30,855 nucleotides of DNA from Cryptomeria japonica (lineage: Eukaryota; Streptophyta; Pinopsida; Cupressales; Cupressaceae), in assembly GCF_030272615.1 (NCBI RefSeq), contig NC_081405.1:612249065-612279919 (forward strand), read 5' to 3'. The notes below the pieces were generated by a model. The model saw nothing but the letters and a program-made list of their open reading frames with translations. It did not search any database and had not been told where the DNA came from. Position 1 is the first letter of the stretch; every line of letters begins with the position of its first letter. Below are positions 21,659-30,855 of the stretch, piece after piece. The position numbers and the translations under genes are program-made.

Positions 21659-22512
21659 TTTAGTAGAAACTTTCAGTGACGAAGGGGACAAAATCCTCTT
21701 CGATATGTTGCTCGGGGGTTGGTGGTTCAGGTCAGGGTGTGTTATAAGTGATACACTTGTCAGGTAATAATGTCGGATTAATCCTTCCTCCACAATTTAT
21801 GATTTGATTAAAAGCGGATTTTTGACAATATGCCCTAGTCTTTAAAGGCTCTTTGTCAAATTCGTTGGATTTGTTTTGGATATAACATTTGACGTGATGA
21901 AGGAATACTCGATGAGATTTGAAGAGTTGACGATTGATGTATAAAAACTTACTTCTCTTGATGAATTTGGAAAAGCTAGGTTGTTGTTTCTTCAACGTGA
22001 TGTTACGATAAAGATTCTTTCTTCTCAGAATATGGGGATTAGTCATGCATAAGTGATCAATGGTTTCCTTTGATTTGTTTGGATTTAGTTGATCTTGTTT
22101 TTGAAAATTCAAGTCTTACTCTATCAAAATGAAGGTTTAGATGCCCCTTCACGACAAAGTGTGCCAAATGATATGGATAAAAGCCTCCCGATATGGAGAC
22201 TTGATTTGACAACCTGAAATTTTTAAACAAGTGTTTTTTAGATGAAATCCGTGAGATGGTAAAGGATTCTTTTGACACTCGTGATGAGGTTTCTGGATTA
22301 TGATAGGATAGATATGTTTTACCGTGTGATCAGTTTCGGATTCTTACAACGTTTGTTTTGACACAAACTTTGCTCAAGAAATAGCTTTTAAAGTTTTGTT
22401 TTTGCTACTCTGCTTTGATGGAAAATGATGCTGATGGAAAAAGGTTTCTGAAGATGTTCTCAAAAATTTTAAAATTCCTCACTGTTTTGCCCACTGTCTT
22501 TTTACTTTTGGT
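21659..22512 (-). other. Gag-proximal leader of Tat element A
   Basis: This noncoding leader lies between the motif arrays and the gag ATG. Short open frames exist on the minus strand, but none shows a domain. I see no convincing splice acceptor; a possible weak one is the AAAG just before the ATG. Confidence 0.6.
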
Positions 22513-22887
22513 CACGCGCTAAAACAGAGACAGGATGCGCTACCAAATTTACTTCATGCGCTAAAAGAAAGACCACATGCGCTAGGCTGCCCCCAGCCAC
22601 GCGCTAAAGTTTTGACTATTTAAAATTTTGTTTTCTCTATTTTGAAAGGTTATGTGATAGCATGGGTTTGTGACGTGCTAACTGTTAAACCTGATGCGCT
22701 AAAGTTTGGTTTCCACGCGCTAAGTTGATGCTTCAACGCACTAGATTGTTTTCCTGATGCGCTAATTGTTTAACACTGTTTTGGACTCTGGATAAAACGC
22801 TACTGTTTTGAACAAATGTGCTAACTTGATGCTTGGATGCGCTAAAAAAAATACTCTACGCGCTAAGGAGTTGTCCCCACGCACTAA
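22513..22887 (-). repeat. TAGCGCAT motif array 2 (gag leader)
   Basis: About 14-15 copies of ATGCGCTA or variants on the plus strand, which is TAGCGCAT on the gag-sense strand. Variants include ACGCGCTA, ACGCACTA and ATGTGCTA. Spacing is irregular, mostly 18-24 bases with one gap near 22615-22670. Confidence 0.92.
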
Positions 22888-24378
22888 TCTGACCTGATTT
22901 TTCCTTTGGTTGGTTTTTCTGCAATTTTTTTTGGATTTGATTGTGAGTTTTTCAGCCTTGATGGATGATTTTCTGAAGTAGTAAATGCAAGCACAGCACA
23001 AAGAAGACAACCATTTTTACTTGATCTAACAAAAAGTGTATGTTCTATGAAGATGTGTTCAAATCCTCAATGTTTTAATAGGTTTGGATATGAAAAATAC
23101 ACTTCAGAAAGACTCTTTATTCAAAGGTCATAAATAACATCATAGCCCACTAGTCTCGATACTCCGTCAGCTCAAACAGTCGTGTCACCCCCTAGAGGGC
23201 GCCCATTTTTTTGCCTTTTGCTAGAAATTAACCCAAAGTGAATTGCTTCACAATTGAGTAGGTATCTTGGGAGATATATGGTGAGTAATCTTAGGGGCAG
23301 ATTCTTCCCCACCCTTGCACTATGATGTTATAAATGTCTGGTTACTGACTCGGTTCAAAGTTTCTATTTCTATGGCTTGTAATCAAGCTTCCTGTTCGAC
23401 CGTCAGTGATAAAATCCCTCAGGAGGCTTCCCAACCTTTAAAACAAAGGCTTTACATATCTCGAGGATACTGGGGGAAGGCTAATCGCTGCGCGCAACCG
23501 TTGAAAAGGACTTTCGTCACTTTCCACTTTTGATTATAGTGGGTTGGAATACTTAGCATCAAAGTCATTTCCCACTTAGGTCGTTCCCTTCACACCAGCC
23601 ATAAACGACTTTAAGAGTTGATTTCAACTCCTCGGGAAGGCAGGCCTACTAAAGGATGTAAATATTTGAAGTACAAAAAGCTTAAGAGTGGTTTGGCTTT
23701 TTGATCACCCAGTCAAGGGGAGAGCATATACCTTCCACTTTCGAGACAAGGCAAACAAGGTTCTTTTTAAGCCTTCAATTCAGTGATTTGCTAACCTCTA
23801 CTAGGAGATGTTGCTCCAAAAAAGCATGGTGTTAATTTTACTTCCCCAAATCAGTGATTATTTAATCTAAGGAAATAACCGAGTCAACAAAGCGAAAGGT
23901 TCGATTTTGGTCAACAAAAGAAAAATCGGTAAACAAAAGGGGAATAACTTCCCTCTTTGATTGCAACAAAACTTTTTAGGTGAGGTTCTTTCCTTTGCAC
24001 AAAAATTGAAGATGAATCCTTTTATACACCGAAGGACGGTGAGGTTCTTTTTATAGCTCTATTTTTGTAAAAAAAAAATTGTCTTGTTCTTTTTAGAGCC
24101 CAAAAATAGGTTTTCTCCTATGAAAGCAAGAAATGTTCGGTTTAGTGATTCTTTTTATAGCCCAAAGGAAATAAGTGAGTTCGATTTTTTTTTAAGAATA
24201 GAAGAAGTTTAAAAATTTAAACTAACTTAACTAAGTTAGTGAAAATCCTAACTATCTTAAATTTTTTAAGTTTAAGCTCCCATCTGCAACAAATTTGTTA
24301 GATGGTTGGTGGACTTCCACAAGTCTATTTCTTTATTCCCAGTTACAGATTTTGAAACTTTGATTTATGTCTATTTTT
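22888..24378 (-). other. Middle leader of Tat element A
   Basis: No gene is supported. The part 23160-23800 is less AT-rich than its flanks and contains a CCCCCTAGAGGG near-palindrome and GGGCGCCC near 23190-23210. The part 23990-24190 has short recurring GGTTCTTT and TTCTTTTTATAGC phrases. A 72-codon plus-strand open frame at 23315-23533 has no recognisable domain. Confidence 0.6.
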
Positions 24379-24657
24379 GGATGCGCTACAGAACAAACTG
24401 TACACGCTATCCAATAGTCGTGATGCGCTAAAAGAAAGTGGTGACGCACTACACTATTTTTGGGATGCGCTACTCTGTGTGCCGAAAGCGATGTTCTGTT
24501 TTTCTCCCGCATCGAGACCTACAGGAAAAATTTAATATGCTTATGTGCTAATAAACGGACTTTACGTGCTAGGTGTTGGACCCCAAGCGCTGAACAGTGA
24601 ACTGGATGTGCTAGGCTGTTAACCAGATGCGCTAGGGAATGATTCCCACGCGCTGAT
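24379..24657 (-). repeat. TAGCGCAT motif array 3 (gag leader, near 5' LTR)
   Basis: About 11 copies of ATGCGCTA or variants (ACGCACTA, ATGTGCTA, ACGTGCTA) on the plus strand, spaced about 20 bases apart, with a gap near 24480-24535. It starts about 65 bases downstream of the primer site in the gag-sense direction. Confidence 0.9.
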
Positions 24658-24721
24658 TCTCATTTTCCGCGGACCTGCAAAAGTGGATATATTTCAAAAC
24701 CGATTAGATATATGTGGTAAT

Positions 24722-24739
24722 GCCCCATGGTGGGCGACA
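24722..24739 (-). other. Primer binding site of Tat element A
   Basis: On the minus strand this reads TGTCGCCCACCATGGGGC, four bases inside the 5' LTR. It has the form of a tRNA 3'-end complement, but the third base is T where TGG is expected. I did not identify the tRNA with certainty. Confidence 0.7.
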
Positions 24740-24743
24740 GAAA

Positions 24744-26203
24744 TGTATGCGGAAAAAGTGGGTCAATAGAACTCAATATGTGGAAAACGGAGCTCTATGG
24801 AGCCTTGCTCACACACCCACAGGACTTCTTGGTGCAAGCTATGGAGTCATGAAGTATAACTCAGCTTCCCAAGGTTGGTTCCATGGTTCTCTATCTTGCA
24901 CGGTCCCTCAAACCAATGTTTTTGCTCTCAGATCACTAGCAAAATGGTTTAGGGATGGCAAATGCAAGAACGAGGGTATGCTTTTGTTGATTTTAATATG
25001 AGATGCATCCTAAGCTATGCATCCTAAGCTATGCATGATGCTAAAAATGCAATAAACTAGCTATAAGATGACAAGGTTAGTAAACAAAACTATCCTAGCA
25101 TGCTATATTAGTTCATGATTTAAGCTATATGATAAGGAACATACTCTAAGTTAGCATATTTAGATTAATTTTTGATTTAAACAAGAAGCTAAATGATGAG
25201 CATATGAAAGCTTGAATGGATTTGAGTATAAGTGAGATGCTAAAGTCTTGGATCATATGAAAATGGAGGAATGAGAGCTCTATTTATAGCAAAAATAGGG
25301 CAATGCATGGTCAGGATTGAAAGAGGCAATCAAGGGTTGAGTTTGAAAGTTGAGAATCCATATTTGCAATTGGCACCAATGAAATGGTGACAATTGTCAA
25401 CATAAGATTGGGTTGAGAGGAGAGGTAGGAAGCATTAAATGCTTGAGAAGACCTCATGGTTACCCTAAGGGTTAAGGGTTAAGGTTAAGTTAAGATTACC
25501 CATTGGATAAAGCTTTTACCCAAAGGATAAACTCTTGTGCAAAGGTTTAAGGATAACCATGGTCAAAGCAATAAATGCTTGATGAGACCCTTGGGTTAAA
25601 TGGAGGTTGATTTTATGGAAATTCTTTAACCATGTAAGAAGGTTGAGTTAACCATTAATGGTTATGAAGACTTTGGGGACAAATTTGTAAGAGTCCTTCC
25701 AAATTTGGGGGCATTCAACAAGTTAGCTTGTTGAATGGATAAAGGCTTTAATGCATTTTGAAGACTTTACTCCAAATTTGAGAAGTGACCTCCTCAAATT
25801 TAGGGGAAAGGGATAATGGATGGGTTTTGGGTTAATTGATTAAGTTTAGAAGAATTCTAGAAGAATTAGGAATAGGATTTAGGATGCAAGTGGGAGGTGT
25901 AGGATTTTGCAAGTGGGTGAGGGAAAATAGGTTTTATTAAAATAAATTGCTTTATTTCAATTTGGTTGTAATTAAATAAATTAGATTTATTTAATTTAGG
26001 ATAACTATTTTAATTAAATTTGAATTTAATTAAAAAGTGGATAGGGGCTTTAATTGAATAAAATGAATTATCCTATTAAATGGCATAGTGAATTTAATTG
26101 AGTAATTTACTTAATTAAATAGAGGAATGTGGATAATTTAATTAAACATAGAAATGAACATAAAATATTCATTTAGGAATATGGTCATTTTTATACGTCT
26201 ACA
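24744..26203 (-). repeat. Tat element A 5' LTR (right copy)
   Basis: On the plus strand it begins TGTATGCGGA and ends GTCTACA. It has the same 1460-bp length as the left copy. It differs by about 30 substitutions, a 14-bp tandem duplication at 25007-25034, a 15-bp deletion near 26145 and a few single-base indels. Open frames seen in both LTRs (for example 24714-25001) are LTR sequence, not genes. Confidence 0.96.
25281..25288 (-). promoter_or_regulatory. TATA box in the Tat element A 5' LTR
   Basis: TATAAATA on the minus strand, inside CTATAAATAGAGCTC. It predicts a transcription start near 25255, with a U3 of about 0.95 kb and an R-U5 of about 0.5 kb. The match is conserved in the other LTR at 8381-8388. 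Confidence 0.75.
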
Positions 26204-26208
26204 ACCGC
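26204..26208. repeat. Target site duplication of Tat element A, right copy (ACCGC)
   Basis: Perfect match to 7853-7857. Confidence 0.96.
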
Positions 26209-26770
26209 TACCGGATTGGCTTGCAGTTTTATGTTTCCGGACCTATTTGAGCTTAACGGCTAGTTGACATTCTTGAGTCTTGTGGGGCAATTCCTTGATA
26301 TGTGAAGCCGACTGATCCCTTGCTAGATGATCTTTGATGCTTGACCGACCTTCCTGTTGGTCTGAAATTTGTGGTGATTCTTTTCCGGAGGATTTTATTT
26401 CATAATTTGGGCCGACCTATTTGCACATTTTATTTTCCCACCTTGGGGACTGAGATCTTTCTTGGGTGACCCGAGTGTTTTTGGATGCTATTTATTGTTA
26501 TATCTGATCTTAGGATAGGATTATTTGATATTTTGATCATTAGATTGCCATTTAGATCCAATTAGTGGTTCTGGATTGATGCATATGGATGTAATTCTCT
26601 AATAAGGCAATTGGCCTGCATGTAAGCCTGCATGTTGTCGACAGTTGTAATTGATTTAATGATATGATCCACGCCTGATCTGGCATTCTCTCTCCTTCTT
26701 GTGTTGTTTCATTAATGTTGCATGGTTTGGACTGTCCTCATTGAGGATCCTCCTCACCATGACTGCACCA
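26209..26770 (+). repeat. Chromovirus 3' LTR, right part
   Basis: It continues the LTR from TACCGGATTGGC to GACTGCACCA. It aligns with 2416-2978 of the 5' LTR, with many substitutions. Confidence 0.94.
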
Positions 26771-26775
26771 TGCAG
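26771..26775. repeat. Target site duplication of the chromovirus, right copy (TGCAG)
   Basis: It pairs with TACAG at 2187-2191. The GCA codon of copia pol lies inside it. Confidence 0.85.
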
Positions 26776-26846
26776 ATATGTTCATGAAGGTAGTCCCACG
26801 GGAGAAGTCGATTTCCTCCTCAGCTTCTCTCGACATTCTTGACTGA
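26772..26846 (+). pseudogene. C-terminal end of copia pol
   Basis: The reading ADMFMKVVPREKS continues the copia RNase H end left at 2186, and stops at a TGA at 26844. ADM followed by a K-V stretch is the usual last block of Tork-type copia polyproteins. The two halves are about 24.6 kb apart because of the nested insertions. Confidence 0.88.
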
Positions 26847-26983
26847 ACATCGTAGAATTAAGGAACAATAGAGTCCAAGAGTTTTATCCAGTGGGAGTTG
26901 CAAGTTCAACAGTGTCATCCAGGATCAGTTTCCAAGTGGGAGATTGTTTGAGGTGGAGCCTGATCAGTCTCCAGGTGGGAGAT
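26847..26983 (+). other. Copia 3' untranslated region with duplicated polypurine tract
   Basis: Two tandem copies of a 39-base unit starting GATCAGT lie at about 26921-26986. Each holds a polypurine box (AAGTGGGAGATTG at about 26933-26945, AGGTGGGAGATTG at about 26972-26984). The second abuts the LTR start. Confidence 0.8.
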
Positions 26984-27293
26984 TGTTTATATGTGGTGAT
27001 TAATCATGCAAGTATTAAAAATAACCCTAAAAATAATTGACTTTGAGTGTTTCCCTAAAAATTGCTTGTTATAAGCGGTTGAAATGTAAAAGGGCATTAA
27101 AATGGTGTTGTATTGAGTTACTGGATAATAAGAAAAGATTGGACAGCTGTGTTTTGTGGATGTAGCCCATCTTGGCTGAACCACATTAAATTTTTGTGTT
27201 ATTTATGTTATGCATTTTTCTTCATCTTTTTGTGTTTGTATCTGCATATAATTGTTCATTTGCATTTGCTCTGGATCTGCCTAAACCCTAACA
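26984..27293 (+). repeat. Copia 3' LTR
   Basis: It begins TGTTTATATG right after the polypurine tract and ends CCTAACA. Its 310-bp length is within the range of short copia LTRs. The 5' LTR is outside the window, so the boundaries rest on TG/CA ends, the polypurine tract and the return of element B coding sequence at 27294. Confidence 0.8.
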
Positions 27294-29329
27294 CAATCCT
27301 CGTGAGAGTTTATCTTTGATCTTTGCAATGATATATAATGGGCCATCAAGTCCAATAATAGTCTCACTAGGATCAAAAGTAATGCATAGATCTTTAGGAG
27401 GTGTAGTTTTATCCACAAGATTCACAACATTGTTAGATTCCATACCAAGATCATTGGGAGAAAAGGCATGAGATTCAAACTCAACAACATTAGTAGAGTG
27501 AGAAGGCAAAGGATTAGTGAATATTTGGAGGTTTTGATTAGGAGGATTTATGGACTTGTTTCCCTTTTCATTCACACTATCCACAAATATGGTATTGTTA
27601 TCAATGCAGTCTTGGATCTTACTCCTTAATGTATAACATTTTTCAGTATCATGGCCAGGTTGACGATGATATTAACAAAAGACTTTGGGATCATGGTAAG
27701 ATGGAAAAGGTTTAGAAGTATCAATTGGACTGATGGGAGGAAGTTGCAACACATTAGCATTTATCAACCTTGACATTATACTATGCAAAGACTCAGAAAG
27801 AGGAGTATATTATTTTCAAAAGTATTTGGATAAAGGGGCCACACTTGATGTTGTGGTTGCCACTTGAGTGTTGATGTTGTCATTTATCTTGATGCAACCC
27901 TTCTTCAATTTAAACTTCACAAATTATTTTTGAGCACCCTCATTGTTATCAACTGGAGTCATTGAAGGAGATTATTCAAATTGACTCACTAGAAGATGAT
28001 AATTATGAAGTACTGCACACAATTGTATAAAGTAAACTCAAAAAATAGAAGTTTATCTCTAATGGATTTTTGTAAATTTGAAATAAAAAGTATTTGAACA
28101 TCATAATCAAGCACTTGATAATCAATTTGAGAATGCAAATGTTTATATCTACCAATAAAATTAGTCACTTTTTCTTTAACTTCTTGCTTACAATGAATCA
28201 AATCAGTCGAAGTAATTTTAGGACCAATATTATTTTAAAATTTTTGAATAAAAGCATTAGCCAATTGTTGAAATAATTTAATATAATAAGGAGAAAAAGA
28301 ATAATACCATTGCAAGGCTTTATCTCTAAAGGTTTGAATAAACAATTTATCCATAAGTCTTTGGTCATGAGTAAAATCACTACACAAAGTTTGAAATGTC
28401 TTCACATGAGTCAAGGGGTCACCTTTTCCATTGTACAACTCTAATTGAGGGACTTCCATAAGTTTAGGGGGGACCGCACAGACAATATCATCAAATAATG
28501 GGCTCGCTACATCACATGTGGGCACACTAAACTTGGATTGAGTAATAGAAGACAATTGTTGTTGTAGGGTTGTAACGGTTTATGCTAGATTATTGATGGT
28601 TGCTTCAATGGATGGATTGAAATTGGACAGGTTGGAATGTGATGAAGGAGTAACATTGCTATATGTAGGTGGAGGTTTAGAATAAGGAGGTGGAACACTA
28701 TGGTATGTTGGTATGGGAAATGATTGGGATACAAATGGAAGACTCGTGGAAGGAGGTATGTAATAATATTGATTAACAAGATTCCCCCCATGACTAAGAT
28801 GTGTAGGATAAACATTTTATGTGAAATTACCCATAATAGAAGATGTAAATGTAGGTACACTAGGCAAGGATGTAGGCATAGGAATGGAATGATTAGCTTG
28901 ACTAGTAGGTTGAGAGTAACCAAGTACTTCGACACAACTTTTGATTGGAATAATATTAGTGTCAACAATATGAGAAAGGTCACACAACAAATTAACACTA
29001 ATGTTATCATGTTGCACCATTCTCTTTAATCCTTCAATAAAAGGTATTGCCTCACTTTCCGGATATTGTTGACTCATCCATTGTTGAAGATTTTCAAATC
29101 CATTGTCAATCTTCTCCAAATGGCCATTAGTTGGATTAGAGGAAGCACCAACATTCTCATGGAATAAGTGATCTAGTTGAGGCTCCATACCCTTAGTGAT
29201 TAAGCCTTGGGAAGCCTTAATTCTACAACTTCTTCTCACAAGAATATTATATGCAAGACCAATGGTAATAAAATTCATGCACAAAGGAGGGAAATTTGAA
29301 TGCACAAATTGAAAACTATGATTAAGCAA
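27294..29329 (-). pseudogene. Element B gag (Tat-type), decayed and cut by copia
   Basis: The frame opens at about 29329 on the minus strand and continues with stops to about 27990. A Pro/Ser-rich N-terminal part is followed by the retrotransposon gag core at about 28450-28000 (ELYNGKGDPLTHVKTFQTLC, KALQWYYSF). After a frame change, a finger-like motif with C, H, GHDTEKC (YHRQPGHDTEKCYTLRSKIQD) lies at about 27680-27620. The last part (FDPSETIIGLDGPLY) ends at the copia junction. Stops near 28816, 28580 and 28233 and at least one frame change between 28000 and 27600 make it nonfunctional. No protease or later domain is in the window. Confidence 0.85.
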
Positions 29330-29621
29330 TGCAATTTGTTGTAAAAATAATTGATTAACAAATTAATTAAGAAATTTGAATTGTGATTTTGAATAATAAA
29401 TGCCTTTAGATCATAACATAACATGTCACAATAATCTGATCTGAAAATACACTTGATAAATTATGCAACCCACAAGTTAATTTTAGAATATAAATTAAGG
29501 TTTTTGTGAATTTAACTTCTAAATTTATGAAATTCAATGTGAAATAACAATTATGAGTGCACATTTGAATTAAAATGCATCTAAGATGAGATCTAAAACA
29601 ATAAATAAGAATTAGGCATGT

Positions 29622-29639
29622 AAGATGTCGGGTTCACCA
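29622..29639 (-). other. Primer binding site of element B
   Basis: On the minus strand this reads TGGTGAACCCGACATCTT, three bases inside the LTR end. It has the TGG start expected of a tRNA 3'-end complement. I did not identify the tRNA. Confidence 0.7.
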
Positions 29640-30486
29640 AAATGTAATATGGGGAAAATTAGGAATTGGGGTTTAAGTTAATAAAACCACTAAATAGTCC
29701 AATTAACGCACATACATTGAAAGAGGGTTGAATCCAATAGATCTAGGCTCAATCCTTGTGGGAAAGAGACTGAGATTTTGATAGGATTCAACTAGGTTGA
29801 TTATGATTTAGCCTCTTTCTTAAGTTGAATTGGATAAATTGTTAAATTAGGGCAAATCAATTTGAATTATTGAAGCAATATGACATAAATAGTAAGCTAC
29901 AAATATCCCACTAAGCCAAAAACTTGGATCTAGGCAAAATAAGATGTGTCGAATATGTTCCCAGAAGGTTGACCTAATTTTTCAAGACCAATAGCATAAA
30001 ATCACCCTAGTCCTCTGAATTTTCCATCATCGAAAGCTGACCTATTTGTCACTATTGACTCTATCGTATTTCCCGAGTACAGCTCCACACCTATTTCTTG
30101 CACATAGAAAGAAAGCGAAATATGTTGGGAATAGCCTTAAGTCAAACCTCAGTTTTGGAATCAACCATTAAATTGAATTGATAAATGTAATGAAATAATA
30201 AAGTAAATTACTTTCGTTTTGAGGGAAAGATTGAATCTAAAATGTAATGTTGAAAACCACAATGTTTACCTTGTTGAAGTTTTGTTTGCCTTCACACAAA
30301 GAAATTAGGGTTTTATGTAGGATGTCCTCATAAAACATTGATCATGAATGCCATTTTCAATGCTTGAACTTGACTTCACTTCTACTCCAACGCTTGATGA
30401 ATGATTGATTTCTTTATCACTTGAATTTTCTAGAGTGTAGATCTTGATTTCAATTCGTTAGTTTAGAAATGAGAGGAGTAGACCTC

Positions 30487-30494
30487 CTTTTATA
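30487..30494 (-). promoter_or_regulatory. TATA box in the element B LTR
   Basis: TATAAAAG on the minus strand (within AAATATAAAAGGAGG), correctly oriented to transcribe gag of element B. Transcription would start near 30460. Confidence 0.65.
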
Positions 30495-30631
30495 TTTGAC
30501 CGTCAAAAATCAAGTTGAATTTTTACAATAGGCCAACACAAGATCCAAATTACTGCTCATTTATGATGACAATAGGGGGCAATTTGGGGCCTTATTAAGA
30601 GGCCCAAGACGTGGTACGTCCTAGTCCTAAT

Positions 30632-30675
30632 TGTGGACTAGGGTGTGGACTAGGGTGTGGGACCAGGGTGTGGTA
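30632..30675. repeat. Short GTGGACTAGGGT tandem repeat in the element B LTR
   Basis: Two exact copies and one or two variants (GTGGGACCAGGGT) of a 12-13 base unit in the U3 part of the LTR. U3 repeats of this kind may hold transcription factor sites, which is inference only. Confidence 0.8.
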
Positions 30676-30855
30676 CATCTTGGTCTTGGAAATTGGGACT
30701 CTGTAAATGGGATGGAACTGGGAAATTGATGAAAATGTGGAATAGGTAAGTGGCATGAACAGAATCAACATTGCAATCATACCTTGGAAGACATAATGCC
30801 AAAATGAGGCCTAGGTGAGGAAAAAATTGTAGGCGAGTACAATTTAGGATGCTAT

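Larger units (their letters stand above)
7858..26203 (-). mobile_element. Tat-type Ty3/gypsy element A, complete, with antisense PMD gene
   Basis: This is an 18,346-bp element flanked by a perfect 5-bp duplication, with two 1460-bp LTRs that start TG and end CA. The minus orientation is shown by the primer site at 24722-24739, the polypurine tract at 9318-9331 and the gag-pol frame. A second, archaeal-type RNase H between RNase H and integrase is the hallmark of the plant Tat branch (Ogre/Retand-like). The long leader, the long 3' region and the antisense extra ORF are also known in that branch. By eye the LTRs differ at about 30 positions plus a few small indels, so the element is fairly young compared with its neighbours. 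It carries many stop codons and only one frameshift that I found in pol. Confidence 0.95.
2192..26770 (+). mobile_element. Ty3/gypsy chromovirus with Tat element A nested in its 3' LTR
   Basis: The chromovirus is defined by a 787-bp 5' LTR, a tRNA-iMet primer site, gag, pol with the gypsy order (protease, RT, RNase H, integrase), a C-terminal chromodomain and a 3' LTR. The 3' LTR is split at 7857 by Tat element A and resumes at 26209. Its own length without the insertion is about 6.2 kb, usual for plant chromoviruses. It lies inside copia pol with a 5-bp target duplication. gag and pol carry several stops and frameshifts, so it is dead. I did not assign it to a named chromovirus clade. Confidence 0.93.
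27294..30855 (-). mobile_element. Tat-like Ty3/gypsy element B, 5' part, truncated by copia and by the window edge
   Basis: On the minus strand the order is partial 5' LTR (from the window end to 29643), primer site, short leader, gag. The gag frame runs straight into the copia LTR end at 27293. The copia element therefore sits in the late gag/early protease region of B, and the rest of B should lie to the left of the window. Confidence 0.82.
29643..30855 (-). repeat. Element B 5' LTR, partial
   Basis: The inner end is TGTAATATGG on the plus strand, next to the primer site. At least 1213 bp lie in the window, and the outer end is beyond it. A TATA box on the minus strand is at about 30487-30494. 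No second copy is visible, so the LTR call rests on the end bases, primer site, TATA box and lack of coding sequence. Confidence 0.72.

Noticed and set aside
23315-23533. A 72-codon frame on the plus strand in the gag leader
   Set aside because: No recognisable domain, antisense to gag, and length expected by chance.
28585-29010. A 141-codon minus-strand frame rich in Leu and Ile
   Set aside because: It is an out-of-frame shadow of the element B gag N-terminal part.
1-30855. rRNA, tRNA, or organellar DNA insertions
   Set aside because: I recognised no such sequence. The tRNA-like matches are primer binding sites only.

Overview
The window is a gene-poor, transposon-packed stretch of a plant nuclear genome, most likely a large seed-plant genome. 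A conifer or other gymnosperm is possible, but nothing here proves it. The evidence is four plant-type LTR retrotransposons nested in one another: Ty1/copia of Tork/Tnt1 type, a Ty3/gypsy chromovirus with an initiator-Met tRNA primer site, and two Ty3/gypsy Tat-type elements. I see no host gene, rRNA, tRNA or CRISPR array. Every element carries stop codons or frameshifts, so the coding regions are called as pseudogenes.

Nesting, outermost to innermost. (1) Tat-like element B on the minus strand: part of its 5' LTR, the primer site and a decayed gag (27294-30855). (2) A copia element on the plus strand, inserted in B: pol (1-2191), the pol end, polypurine tract and 3' LTR (26772-27293). (3) A chromovirus on the plus strand (2192-26770), inserted in the last codons of copia pol with target duplication TACAG/TGCAG. 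(4) Tat-type element A on the minus strand (7858-26203, 18,346 bp), inserted in the 3' LTR of the chromovirus with a perfect ACCGC duplication. The two LTRs of A are each 1460 bp and differ by roughly 2% by eye. The chromovirus LTRs differ by roughly 10% over the part compared, so the ages fit the nesting order.

Layout of element A, read on the minus strand: 5' LTR (26203-24744), primer site, a 3.1 kb leader, one gag-protease-G-patch-like-RT-RNase H-archaeal-type RNase H-integrase frame (21658-14158), a 1.3 kb spacer, then an antisense gene on the plus strand (9722-12825), polypurine tract and 3' LTR (9317-7858). The antisense gene encodes a plant mobile domain (PMD, MAIN/MAIL1-like) protein. 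It has its own TATA box, a 25-codon first exon and a 1085-bp phase-0 intron.

The most unusual signal is a short motif, TAGCGCAT. It is repeated about 19 times in the PMD intron. It recurs in two clusters in the gag leader, always in the sense orientation of the gene downstream, so element A carries mirror-image motif arrays ahead of two converging transcription units.
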